Source: Cladopsammia gracilis
Taxonomy: Eukaryota; Cnidaria; Anthozoa; Scleractinia; Dendrophylliidae
Reading direction: 5' to 3'
Length of the DNA stretch: 64,000 nt
Assembly: GCA_022457155.1 (NCBI GenBank)
Contig: JAJGOT010000346.1
Coordinates: forward strand, 489,501 to 553,500
Shown here: piece by piece, positions 7,775 through 15,147 of the stretch
How positions within the stretch are numbered: position 1 is the first letter of the stretch
Layout of the letters: each line of letters opens with the position of its first letter
Program-made: the position numbers and the translations under genes
Notes under the pieces: model-generated
Seen by the model: only the letters and a program-made list of their open reading frames with translations
Database searches by the model: none
What the model was told of the DNA's origin: nothing

Positions 7775-8560
7775 ATGGCAACACCGTATTTTGCATATGG
7801 AGTAAATCTGTCTCAAGGACAGTTGCATAAACTTAAAAAAGCATATGACGATAATTCAGAAATTACGATAAGGTTGAGTAAGAATAATTTGAAAGGGTCG
7901 CATGAACTGTTGTTGACAAAAACCCAGATTAATAAGATTAATAAAGCCCTAAAAAACGGTACCGGTACCGATATCAAAATATCTAAAACACAGATTCGTA
8001 AAGCGATCACCGTAGGTGGAAGTTTGTGGACCTCGTTGTTGTCACTCGGTTCAAAGTTGTTACCTTTTGCTACAAAAGCGGCTACAAAGGTAGTACCTTT
8101 AGCTACAAAAGCAGCTACAAAAGTATTACCTCATTTGGCTACAGGAGCGCTAGGCGCTTTGGGAAGTCTCGGTATCGATAAGATTTTTGGTAACGGAATC
8201 ACGGTACCGTCTGTTTTTCTTCCTCAACTGCTTCGCATAAAAGGATTAACAAAAGGGCAAACGCAAGTTGTGAGAAACGGTATGCAAACCGGTAGCGGAA
8301 TAACATTCAAACCTACGCAAAGACAGATAAATGGAGGATTTTTAGGAACACTTGCTGCAATCGGAATTCCTATGGCTATCGAATTAGCTTCAAAACTTTT
8401 TGGAAAAGGGTTATCTGTAAGTCCAAGAGAAGGATACGGATTACAGGTACCGAAAAGAGAAGGTAGAGGATTACAGATTTCTCCAAAGTTTCCATACCAA
8501 CCTCCGCCTTTTTACGGATCATGGGGTGAAAAAAACCCAAATTTAGGGATGTACCGCTAA
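7775..8560 (+). CDS. pX-like minor virion protein (261 aa)
   Basis: The protein starts at the ATG at 7775. It contains two related units LTKTQINKINKALKNGTG and ISKTQIRKAI (about 48-75), then an amphipathic Ala/Lys/Val/Leu region with the tandem units FATKAATKVVP and LATKAATKVLP, and a Gly-rich C-terminal half with repeats EGYGLQVPKREGRGLQIS. Similar proteins occur before the protease in Polintons and resemble adenovirus core or membrane-active precursors. The last codons (8528-8557) overlap the protease frame, and an in-phase slippery site there suggests that part of the product is extended into the protease. It is probably itself a substrate of that protease, which is inference. Confidence 0.65.
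   Translation: MATPYFAYGVNLSQGQLHKLKKAYDDNSEITIRLSKNNLKGSHELLLTKTQINKINKALKNGTGTDIKISKTQIRKAITVGGSLWTSLLSLGSKLLPFATKAATKVVPLATKAATKVLPHLATGALGALGSLGIDKIFGNGITVPSVFLPQLLRIKGLTKGQTQVVRNGMQTGSGITFKPTQRQINGGFLGTLAAIGIPMAIELASKLFGKGLSVSPREGYGLQVPKREGRGLQISPKFPYQPPPFYGSWGEKNPNLGMYR
8530..8545 (+). promoter_or_regulatory. Candidate -1 ribosomal frameshift site with tandem slippery heptamers (pX to protease)
   Basis: In the pX frame the codons are GAA AAA AAC CCA AAT TTA. This places A AAA AAC at 8530-8536 and A AAT TTA at 8539-8545, both in the X XXY YYZ phase. The first is the known mouse mammary tumour virus gag-pro type, the second the Rous sarcoma virus type. The protease frame is exactly -1 and opens at 8530, right after a TGA. 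A weak hairpin (8541-8562) and a 10-bp stem (8595-8604 / 8613-8622) lie downstream. The stimulator is less clear than at the other two joints. Confidence 0.7.
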
Positions 8561-8991
8561 GTAATTTTGACCTCCTTGAATGGGTAAGATACTTAAAAAT
8601 ACCTGATTTCCAAGGTATTTTTTCGAGAGATCAAACGGTAAGTCATCCGACAGGCAAAACAGGATGTTGTATAATTAATCTTGATGATAAGATAGGGAAC
8701 GGTACACATTGGGTAGCAACATTTGTAAAAAATAAAAATCTCATATATTATTTTGATTCGTTTTGTTTACCGCCACCACAAGATTTCATTGATTATGCTA
8801 TAAAATCAGGTATGGAATATCAATATAATATCGGTTACCCGTTTCAAGCTATAAAATCAGTAAGATGCGGTTATTATTGTTTATATTTTCTTGATAATAT
8901 TTACAAAAAATCATTTTATGATTGCTTAAGTAGATTCAAAATCGATAATCAAAACTATAATGAAAAGTTTATTAAAAAATATTTCATGTAA
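8530..8991 (+). CDS. Adenain-like (Ulp1 fold) cysteine protease without its own start codon
   Basis: The frame is open for 153 codons and is easily missed because it has no ATG, GTG or TTG until deep inside the domain. Catalytic residues are visible: His in THWVA (codon 60), Asp in YYFDSF (codon 76), and Cys in RCGYYC (codon 113). The expected N-terminal block of Polinton proteases (DLLEWVRYLKIP, codons 15-26) is also present. The enzyme is expected to mature virion proteins, as adenain does. The frame is -1 relative to the pX-like gene and overlaps it by 31 nt at two slippery heptamers, so production as a pX-protease fusion is likely. A lost start codon is the alternative. Confidence 0.85.
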   Translation, partial: KKPKFRDVPLSNFDLLEWVRYLKIPDFQGIFSRDQTVSHPTGKTGCCIINLDDKIGNGTHWVATFVKNKNLIYYFDSFCLPPPQDFIDYAIKSGMEYQYNIGYPFQAIKSVRCGYYCLYFLDNIYKKSFYDCLSRFKIDNQNYNEKFIKKYFM

Positions 8992-9005
8992 TTAAAATTA
9001 AAAAG

Positions 9006-9032
9006 TTTTATTATACAGATCGTATAATAAAA
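9006..9032. terminator. Palindrome after the protease, candidate 3'-end hairpin
   Basis: An 11-bp perfect stem, TTTTATTATAC / GTATAATAAAA, with a 5-nt loop. It starts 14 nt after the protease stop (8991) and overlaps the A of the next ATG (9032). With the AT tract before it, it is nearly the same module as 5168-5213. It may separate the pX-protease mRNA from the DUF5679-PLA2-integrase mRNA. Confidence 0.55.
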
Positions 9033-9190
9033 TGGAACCGTTAACGTATTGCGTCAAGGAAAAAATAAAAACCGGCTGTACTGAACCGTCCGGTTATATG
9101 ACAGCTAAAAATGGTAGGCCTATGTTTTGGTGCACTTGCGCTAATTGTGGAATCAAGAAAACCCGTTTCGTTAAGAGTTCGGAAAACTAG
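9032..9190 (+). CDS. DUF5679-like zinc-type protein (52 aa, 0-frame product)
   Basis: The ATG at 9032 opens 52 residues with the blocks TYCVKEKIKT, TAKNGRPMF and CTCANCGIKKTRFVK. These resemble DUF5679, a short Cys-rich domain found in large DNA viruses and cnidarian Polintons. One Cys of the usual first CxxC pair appears to be Glu here, so metal binding may be altered. The stop TAG directly follows the heptamer G GAA AAC, and the phospholipase gene lies in the -1 frame, so a longer fusion is plausible. Recognition rests on motif memory; function is unknown. Confidence 0.65.
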   Translation: MEPLTYCVKEKIKTGCTEPSGYMTAKNGRPMFWCTCANCGIKKTRFVKSSEN

Positions 9191-9213
9191 TTGGGCCCCC
9201 ACAAGGTGGGGGC
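9181..9213 (+). promoter_or_regulatory. Candidate -1 frameshift site with GC hairpin (DUF5679 to phospholipase)
   Basis: The 0-frame codons are TCG GAA AAC TAG, giving G GAA AAC at 9181-9187 in phase. Seven nt later a perfect 8-bp GC-rich stem, GCCCCCAC / GTGGGGGC with loop AAG (9195-9213), begins. It is extendable by two G-U pairs. The downstream frame is -1 and open into the gene at 9223. The P-site slip GAA to GGA is not perfect but is like the G GAU UUA site used between MMTV pro and pol. Confidence 0.6.
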
Positions 9214-9222
9214 TTTGGTGAG

Positions 9223-9834
9223 ATGGCTATGGAAGGTCTGACGATGCATGCGTTACCTTGGTTAGGAAAGAAAGCTGTTGAAATGGGTCGTTATGGAGCA
9301 AGTGAGCTGTTGAGAAATAAAAATATGCAAACCAAGGCGTTGGATTTCGCTCTTGACAAAGCAAAACCGTTTCTTGAAAATACTGCCTCACAGATAATGA
9401 ACGAATTGTCAACTAAGATCAGGCCTGACAAAAAATATAAAACGGATCGAGCTGATTTAGATGGGAGCGGTGTCGACATTCATAAAATGATCGGTAAGCT
9501 TCCGAAACCGAAAGGAGGATGGACATTACCCGGACATAAATACACAGGACCATACAATGACTTGGATACACAACTGACGTATGATCCGGAAACAGGTAAA
9601 ATACTGGAGATCTACGATAAACCGACGGGTAAAACGGATGCCATAGCGATGCAGCATGACGTCGATTATTCTGTGTGCGCAAATAAGCCGGAACCGCGAA
9701 AATGTAAAAACGATGCGGATAGAAAAATGGTGAAAGCTTTGGATAGCGTGCCCTATAGTGATCGACAATGGGGTCACTGGTTAGCTAGAAATACTATCGA
9801 CGTAAAACAAAAACTTGGGTTGGGAAACGGATAA
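9223..9834 (+). CDS. Parvovirus VP1-like phospholipase A2 domain protein
   Basis: The protein has 203 residues from the ATG at 9223. A helical N-terminal half is followed by the PLA2 core: a calcium-loop-like LPGHKYTGPYN (102-112), the catalytic His-Asp in MQHDVDYS (144-150), and CKNDADRKM (161-169). In parvoviruses this domain cuts membrane phospholipids during entry, and Polintons carry related domains. The frame may also be entered from the DUF5679 gene by -1 frameshift. Its last codons contain G GGA AAC, from which the integrase can be reached. The calcium loop has Tyr-Asn after GP, a small deviation from the usual Gly/Phe. An independent start at 9223 is possible. Confidence 0.75.
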   Translation: MAMEGLTMHALPWLGKKAVEMGRYGASELLRNKNMQTKALDFALDKAKPFLENTASQIMNELSTKIRPDKKYKTDRADLDGSGVDIHKMIGKLPKPKGGWTLPGHKYTGPYNDLDTQLTYDPETGKILEIYDKPTGKTDAIAMQHDVDYSVCANKPEPRKCKNDADRKMVKALDSVPYSDRQWGHWLARNTIDVKQKLGLGNG

Positions 9835-9921
9835 GGCCGCCGAGTAAAAACGTAGAGACGTGGCAAGAAAAGCTTGCAGATGAGTTACATAAACCCATAA
9901 GGCGAAAGTTTACTCGGCGGC
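9822..9921 (+). promoter_or_regulatory. Candidate -1 frameshift site with 13-bp stimulatory stem (phospholipase to integrase)
   Basis: Codons TTG GGA AAC GGA TAA place the canonical heptamer G GGA AAC at 9822-9828 in phase, just before the stop. After a 7-nt spacer the arm GCCGCCGAGTAAA (9836-9848) pairs perfectly with TTTACTCGGCGGC (9909-9921), a 13-bp GC-rich stem. The 60-nt loop holds smaller stems (GCAAG 9863-9867 / CTTGC 9873-9877 and ACGT 9850-9853 / 9858-9861). Slipping -1 at AAC enters the open integrase frame at 9828. Confidence 0.82.
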
Positions 9922-10796
9922 GTGTTATTGTAAACGGTATCGATGAGATATGGTGTTCTGACCTTGTCGAGATGCAGAAATTAAGTAAGTGGAATAAGGG
10001 ATATCGATATCTTCTCATGGTGTTAGATGTTTTCAGTAAATACGGTTGGATTGTACCGTTGAAGAATAAAAAGGGAGAGACCGTTAGGGAAGCGTTCAAA
10101 TCGCTATTCAAGAAAGGAAGAAAACCGAAAATGCTGTGGGTGGATAAGGGAAAAGAGTATTACAACAAGAATATGAAAGAACTGTTGGATAAAAATAAGA
10201 TAGTGATGTATTCGACTGAAAATGAAGAAAAATCTAGTGTTTGTGAAAGATGGAACCGTACGATAAAAGAGAAAATGTATAAACAATTTACCGTTCAAAA
10301 CAATACCGTGTATTATGATATGTTGCCGATGATATTGAAAGAATACAATAATTCAAAACACCGAAGCATCGGTATGACACCTGTGGAAGCGTCGAAGAAA
10401 AAGAACGAAAGTGCTGTTTACTTAAATCTGTATGGTAAGAAGAGACGGATATATACTAACCCGAAATTTAAAGTTGGGGATAAGGTTCGAATATCAAAAT
10501 ACAAACGTCCTGTTTTCGATAAAGGTTACACACCGAATTGGACTGAAGAGATTTTTACTATCGATAAGATTCAATACACCAACCCAATAACTTATAAACT
10601 GAAAGATGAGTTGGGTGAGGAGATAAAGGGTTCTTTCTATAAGGAAGAGTTGCAGAAGGCTGTTCAAGACGTTTACCGTATTGAGAAAGTGATTCGACGA
10701 GATGCTCGAAAAGGTAAAGCGTTAGTGAAGTGGAGCGGGTATAGCGATAAATTCAACTCTTGGGTAGATTTGAAAGAACTGAAAGATCTGCGGTGA
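9828..10796 (+). CDS. Retrovirus-like DDE integrase with C-terminal chromodomain, no own start codon
   Basis: The frame is open from 9789, but the first ATG is at 9972. Counting from 9828, the catalytic residues are Asp 45 in WCSDLVEM (9960-9962), Asp 106 in WVDKGKEYY, and Glu 140 in SSVCERWNR. The first Asp and the conserved block WQEKLADELHKPIRRKF lie upstream of that ATG, so an ATG-started protein would lack a catalytic residue. A chromodomain-like tail (YRIEKVI...ALVKWSGY, about 283-320) could target histone marks. The enzyme inserts the element into host DNA. Entry by -1 frameshift from the phospholipase gene is the best explanation. Confidence 0.9.
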   Translation, partial: RIRPPSKNVETWQEKLADELHKPIRRKFTRRRVIVNGIDEIWCSDLVEMQKLSKWNKGYRYLLMVLDVFSKYGWIVPLKNKKGETVREAFKSLFKKGRKPKMLWVDKGKEYYNKNMKELLDKNKIVMYSTENEEKSSVCERWNRTIKEKMYKQFTVQNNTVYYDMLPMILKEYNNSKHRSIGMTPVEASKKKNESAVYLNLYGKKRRIYTNPKFKVGDKVRISKYKRPVFDKGYTPNWTEEIFTIDKIQYTNPITYKLKDELGEEIKGSFYKEELQKAVQDVYRIEKVIRRDARKGKALVKWSGYSDKFNSWVDLKELKDLR

Positions 10797-10806
10797 AGAT
10801 CTCTTC

Positions 10807-10834
10807 TTTTCATTTCATGAACGTGAAATGAAAA
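10807..10834. terminator. Palindrome after the integrase
   Basis: An 11-bp perfect stem, TTTTCATTTCA / TGAAATGAAAA, with a 6-nt loop. It starts 10 nt after the integrase stop and 7 nt before the polB promoter motif. It is a candidate 3'-end hairpin separating the two transcription units. Confidence 0.5.
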
Positions 10835-10841
10835 TTTAAAA

Positions 10842-10851
10842 TGGTATTAAA
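10842..10851 (+). promoter_or_regulatory. Candidate early promoter motif TGGTATTAAA, copy 4 (polB)
   Basis: Perfect plus-strand copy, 31 nt before the polB ATG at 10,883. The shared motif links polB expression to the small SAP-like and acidic genes at the left of the element. The capsid genes lack it. Confidence 0.55.
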
Positions 10852-10882
10852 AAAATCTTGAGCATAATTCAATTACTTACTT

Positions 10883-13800
10883 ATGGATTCAAAAACTGTT
10901 GAACAGCTTAAGGCAATTGCACGTGAAAACGGTTTGAAAGGTTATTCACGTTTGAGAAAGGCGGAGCTGATTAAATTCATCGAAAGTAGTATAAATACTC
11001 CACCATCACGAGGGATTGTGAATTTTATAGATGAACCACCCCCACCACGAGGTATCGTAACTTTTATAGATGAAGAAGAACCACCTCCCCCATCAGCTAC
11101 GCATAGACTGTCAAAAACAGGACCAAAACCTTATCAGATGAAACCCAAACAAACCCGCAGGCAGAAAAGAGAAGAGAAAAACTTTGAAGCGCCCTCACCG
11201 GTTGAACTGGTGAACAATAAAGCTAAAGATAAACAGATCAAACGGCTCAAGAAAAAACTCCAAAAGGTTAATAAAAAGTTGAAAAATAACAAAAAGCAGA
11301 GAAAACAGTTGTTTTCAAAAAGAGAATTGCTCAACAACGAGCTTGACAACTTGAAAGGAACAACCTTGTTGGAACATCCTTATGAGATAATCAAGATATC
11401 TTCAAAGGAAAGTAGAAAGTTCAAATCGTTTTTCGATAAATTCAATGTAAAAATACTAAACCTGCACCTTTCAGGTGTATTCGATATTGACAAATTACTG
11501 TTGGAAATAGCGAACAAAGTAATAAAAGATAGAGGGTTACAAAACGGTGACAAGATTCGTTGGATACTAAGTCATCCGAGTTGGCAAAAACCGGTTAGTA
11601 CAAAAATAATCACAATCACAGATAGCCTTGGGACGGATCTGGTCGAACAGATAGCTAGATTTGTTGAATACAAGGATGTACCGATTAGTGAGGTTGAGAT
11701 AGAGATTCAGTCGATAAAGATTTCCCGGGGTAAAGGTCGATTGCGTGTAACAAAATTAAATGCATGCGACAAAAAGAGTATAATCACAATAAAAAATAAT
11801 GATACGATCTGTCTTGCAAGAGCGATAGTGACGGCTCGCGCAAACATAAATAAAGAAAAATGGACAAAAACTCAGCTAAAGGACGGGTTTAATAAGTCGA
11901 GAAGGTTACAGAAAGAAGAAGCTCTAAAACTTCATAGGGAAGCTGGAGTTGAAATAAATCAATACGGTTCAACCCTCGAAGATGTAGAGAAATTTGCGAA
12001 ACATCTAAAAATTCAGATAAACATTGTAGACGGTGATCAATTTAATGAGTTGATTTACACTTCTTCTGAAAAGGAAGAAAACCCTAATGCGCATTATGAC
12101 CAGATGATATACCTTTACAAAAACAATAACCACTTTGACGTAATTACCAGTATGCCTGCGTTCCTAGGGAAAGATTATTATTGTCACACCTGCAAAAAGT
12201 CTTATGTTCATCGCGATCGTCATAAGTGCCCTGCAAAGTGTATAGCCTGTTTTAAATACTATCCTGATGGGAAAAAATGTTCTGGTGAAGAGATTATATG
12301 TGGTGATTGTAATAGGTCTTTCTTTGGTGTAGAGTGTTTTGAGGAGCATAAGCGGGACCGATCCTCTAGGGGATCAAGCGACATTGTGTGTGAAAATGTA
12401 GGTAAATGTCTGAAATGCGATCGTATAATTATAACTTCAAAAGATAGAGATGGTACGATTCATAACCTAAGGACCCATATATGTGGATATTCGAAGTGTA
12501 CGAATTGTAAGGAGTACTGCAATATGAATGAACATAAATGTTACGTGAAACAAACGAGGTGTAAGGGAGGAAACTGTACAAAAAATATTTTTAAATGTGA
12601 TGAAAATCCTGAAGCGGATCCATGTTATTCTTGTAAGACAAGAACTGAGAATTACATGTTCTATGATTGTGAAACAACTCAGGAGACCGGTGTGCATGAG
12701 GTCAATTGGATCGATTGTCAAGATTTTCATGGAAATATAAATACATTTGAAACCATCGATGAATTTTGTAGATTTATTTTTGAGGAAGATAAGCATAGAG
12801 GGTATACCTTCATTGCCCACAATTCAAAGGGTTATGATGCTCAGTTTATTCGAAATTGGTGTATAGAGAATGGTGTAAAACCTTATGTTATCTACAACGG
12901 GACAAAGATTATGTATATGAAGGCTGGTGGCGTTAGATTTGTTGATTCTATCAACCATAATCCTGGTCCGTTATCAGCATTCCCAAAGACATTTGGTTTG
13001 AAAGAGTTGAAAAAAGGGTATTTTCCACATTATTTCAATAAAAAGTGTCACCGAAACTATGTAGGACCAATTCCAAGTAAGAAACACTATGGTTATGATC
13101 AGATGAGTTCTTCAGCGAGAAAGGAATTCTTAGAATGGTATCAAGCACGAGTTGATGAAAACTATGTGTTTGACATGAAGAAGGAGCTGAGAGAGTACTG
13201 TAGAAGTGATGTCGATATCCTCCGAAGAAGTATGTTAAAGTTTCGAGAAGACTTTATCGAATTAGAAAACATCGATCCCTTTCTATATATAACCATCGCA
13301 TCTGTATGTATGACTGTGTACAGAAGTAACTATATGCCTAAAAAAATGATCAGTGTTGTAAAGGAAACTACTCATGGAGAGACATATAGCCGATCCAGTA
13401 TCGCATGGTTAGATTGGATTTCTCAGAGAGATGGAGTTAATATAAAACACGCTCTAAATGGCGGTGAAGAGACTTTACCTGGAATTGGTAAAGTCGATGG
13501 GTTTTGTGGAAACACTGTCTATGAATATCAAGGATGTTTTTGGCACGGTTGTGAGAAGTGTTATTCTAGTGAGACAATAAACACTAGAAATCAGTTGGAT
13601 ATGTTAACTCTTAGAAAGAGGACTGAAGAGAAAAACAATAAAATTAGAGCTGCCGGGTATGAACTGGTTGAGGTTTATGAATGTGAACTGGAAAAAGATA
13701 AAAAGTTAAGTAAATTTCGTTCGTTTCGAAAAAAGGAATGGAATCGAGAATTTGTTGGGCCTCTTAATCCTAGGGACGCATTTTTCGGTGGGCGAACAAA

Positions 13801-15106
13801 TGTAACAAAACCAACTTACACCTTCAAAAGAGGTGAAAAAGGAAGATATGTCGACTTTGTTAGTTTATACCCAACAGTTCAATTCTACAAAAAATATCCG
13901 ATAGGACATCCAACAAAGATATTTGACCCACCTCAGGAGTACAATGATAAATGGTTTGGTTTTGTGAAATGTAAAGTTTTACCACCAAGAGGTCTTTATC
14001 ATCCTGTGTTACCGGTAAAAATAAAATGCGATAAGGCTGAAAAGTTGCTATTTCCACTCTGTAGAACATGCGCTGAAAATAAGATTCAGGAATGTACACA
14101 TACAGATGATGAACGATCATTCATCGGAACATGGTGTACAAATGAGTTGAATAGGTCGATTCAGAAAGGGTATAAGGTACTAAACATATATGAGGTGTGG
14201 CATTTCTCTGATAGAGTAGATTTTCTTTTCGAAGATTACGTAAGAAAATTCTTAAAAATCAAGATGGAGAGTAGTGAGTTGAAGACTGGGAAAGGTTGTA
14301 CCTACAGATCTGTTGATGAGTACAAGGCTATTGTAAAATCAAAGTTAGGAATTGAACTTGGAGAGATTAAGTACAATCCAGGAATGAGAGCAATCGCAAA
14401 ACTATGTTTAAATAGTTTATGGGGAAAGTTTGGTCAACGAAATAACTTCAATCAGACAGAGTACGTCACTGAACTAGATGAATTTTACAAGATTTTGTTA
14501 AATGATTCTGTAGAAAATCTGAACATTCAGTTCATAAACGAAGAGATGGTTGAAATGACCTACAACTTGAAAGACCATTTTGTTGATAATAGTTATATCA
14601 CAAACATATATATTGCTGCCTTCACAACCAGTCACGCTAGATTGATGTTGTATCGTCGTGTGTTAGACAAACTCGGTGATCAGGTTCTTGGTTTTGATAC
14701 CGATAGTTGCTGGTATATCGAACGTGAAGGGGGACAGCGAATCAAAACAGGTGATAGTCTCGGTGATCTAACCGATGAATTAAACGGTCATTATATTACG
14801 AATTGGTGTGGTTCTGGTCCAAAATCATACGGTTACACAACAAGTAATGGGAAAATGGTATGTAAGGTAAAAGGTTTCAGACTGAATCACGAAAATAGTC
14901 AATATATTAATCATACAACGATGAAACAGATCATCGAAGGGGAAAAGAAACGTATAACAACCGTAAACGAACAAGCGATAACTCGAAATTCCTTAACAAA
15001 ACAGATTGAAAATAAGTATCAGGAAAAAGACTTTAGAATGTGTTACGATAAACGATGTATGGTAAAGACTGAATCAGGAATCGAAACCTTTCCATACGGA
15101 TATTGA
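10883..15106 (+). CDS. polB: Protein-primed family B DNA polymerase
   Basis: The protein has 1407 residues from the ATG at 10,883. The N-terminus is a SAP-like pair (1-36), followed by a duplicated Pro-rich unit (RGIVNFIDE / RGIVTFIDE), a Lys-rich coiled part (90-155), and a probable OTU-like fold with NNDTICLARA and HFDVI. Cys-rich zinc-like clusters follow (about 430-590). Exonuclease motifs are YDCET (Asp 595), NSKGYD (Asn 647) and YCRSD (772-776). Polymerase motifs are DFVSLYP (Asp 991), KLCLNSLWGKFG (Lys 1173, Asn 1177) and DTDS (1272-1275). It copies the linear genome, with a terminal protein expected as primer. All catalytic residues are present. It is preceded by the TGGTATTAAA motif. 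Confidence 0.95.
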   Translation: MDSKTVEQLKAIARENGLKGYSRLRKAELIKFIESSINTPPSRGIVNFIDEPPPPRGIVTFIDEEEPPPPSATHRLSKTGPKPYQMKPKQTRRQKREEKNFEAPSPVELVNNKAKDKQIKRLKKKLQKVNKKLKNNKKQRKQLFSKRELLNNELDNLKGTTLLEHPYEIIKISSKESRKFKSFFDKFNVKILNLHLSGVFDIDKLLLEIANKVIKDRGLQNGDKIRWILSHPSWQKPVSTKIITITDSLGTDLVEQIARFVEYKDVPISEVEIEIQSIKISRGKGRLRVTKLNACDKKSIITIKNNDTICLARAIVTARANINKEKWTKTQLKDGFNKSRRLQKEEALKLHREAGVEINQYGSTLEDVEKFAKHLKIQINIVDGDQFNELIYTSSEKEENPNAHYDQMIYLYKNNNHFDVITSMPAFLGKDYYCHTCKKSYVHRDRHKCPAKCIACFKYYPDGKKCSGEEIICGDCNRSFFGVECFEEHKRDRSSRGSSDIVCENVGKCLKCDRIIITSKDRDGTIHNLRTHICGYSKCTNCKEYCNMNEHKCYVKQTRCKGGNCTKNIFKCDENPEADPCYSCKTRTENYMFYDCETTQETGVHEVNWIDCQDFHGNINTFETIDEFCRFIFEEDKHRGYTFIAHNSKGYDAQFIRNWCIENGVKPYVIYNGTKIMYMKAGGVRFVDSINHNPGPLSAFPKTFGLKELKKGYFPHYFNKKCHRNYVGPIPSKKHYGYDQMSSSARKEFLEWYQARVDENYVFDMKKELREYCRSDVDILRRSMLKFREDFIELENIDPFLYITIASVCMTVYRSNYMPKKMISVVKETTHGETYSRSSIAWLDWISQRDGVNIKHALNGGEETLPGIGKVDGFCGNTVYEYQGCFWHGCEKCYSSETINTRNQLDMLTLRKRTEEKNNKIRAAGYELVEVYECELEKDKKLSKFRSFRKKEWNREFVGPLNPRDAFFGGRTNVTKPTYTFKRGEKGRYVDFVSLYPTVQFYKKYPIGHPTKIFDPPQEYNDKWFGFVKCKVLPPRGLYHPVLPVKIKCDKAEKLLFPLCRTCAENKIQECTHTDDERSFIGTWCTNELNRSIQKGYKVLNIYEVWHFSDRVDFLFEDYVRKFLKIKMESSELKTGKGCTYRSVDEYKAIVKSKLGIELGEIKYNPGMRAIAKLCLNSLWGKFGQRNNFNQTEYVTELDEFYKILLNDSVENLNIQFINEEMVEMTYNLKDHFVDNSYITNIYIAAFTTSHARLMLYRRVLDKLGDQVLGFDTDSCWYIEREGGQRIKTGDSLGDLTDELNGHYITNWCGSGPKSYGYTTSNGKMVCKVKGFRLNHENSQYINHTTMKQIIEGEKKRITTVNEQAITRNSLTKQIENKYQEKDFRMCYDKRCMVKTESGIETFPYGY

Positions 15107-15147
15107 ATCGATAAAACACACTAAATCTTGAAAAGTACCAAGAGTGA

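Noticed and set aside
9972..10796. Integrase starting at the ATG at 9972
   Set aside because: It would lack the first catalytic Asp (9960-9962) and the conserved N-terminal block, both of which are present and open upstream in the same frame.
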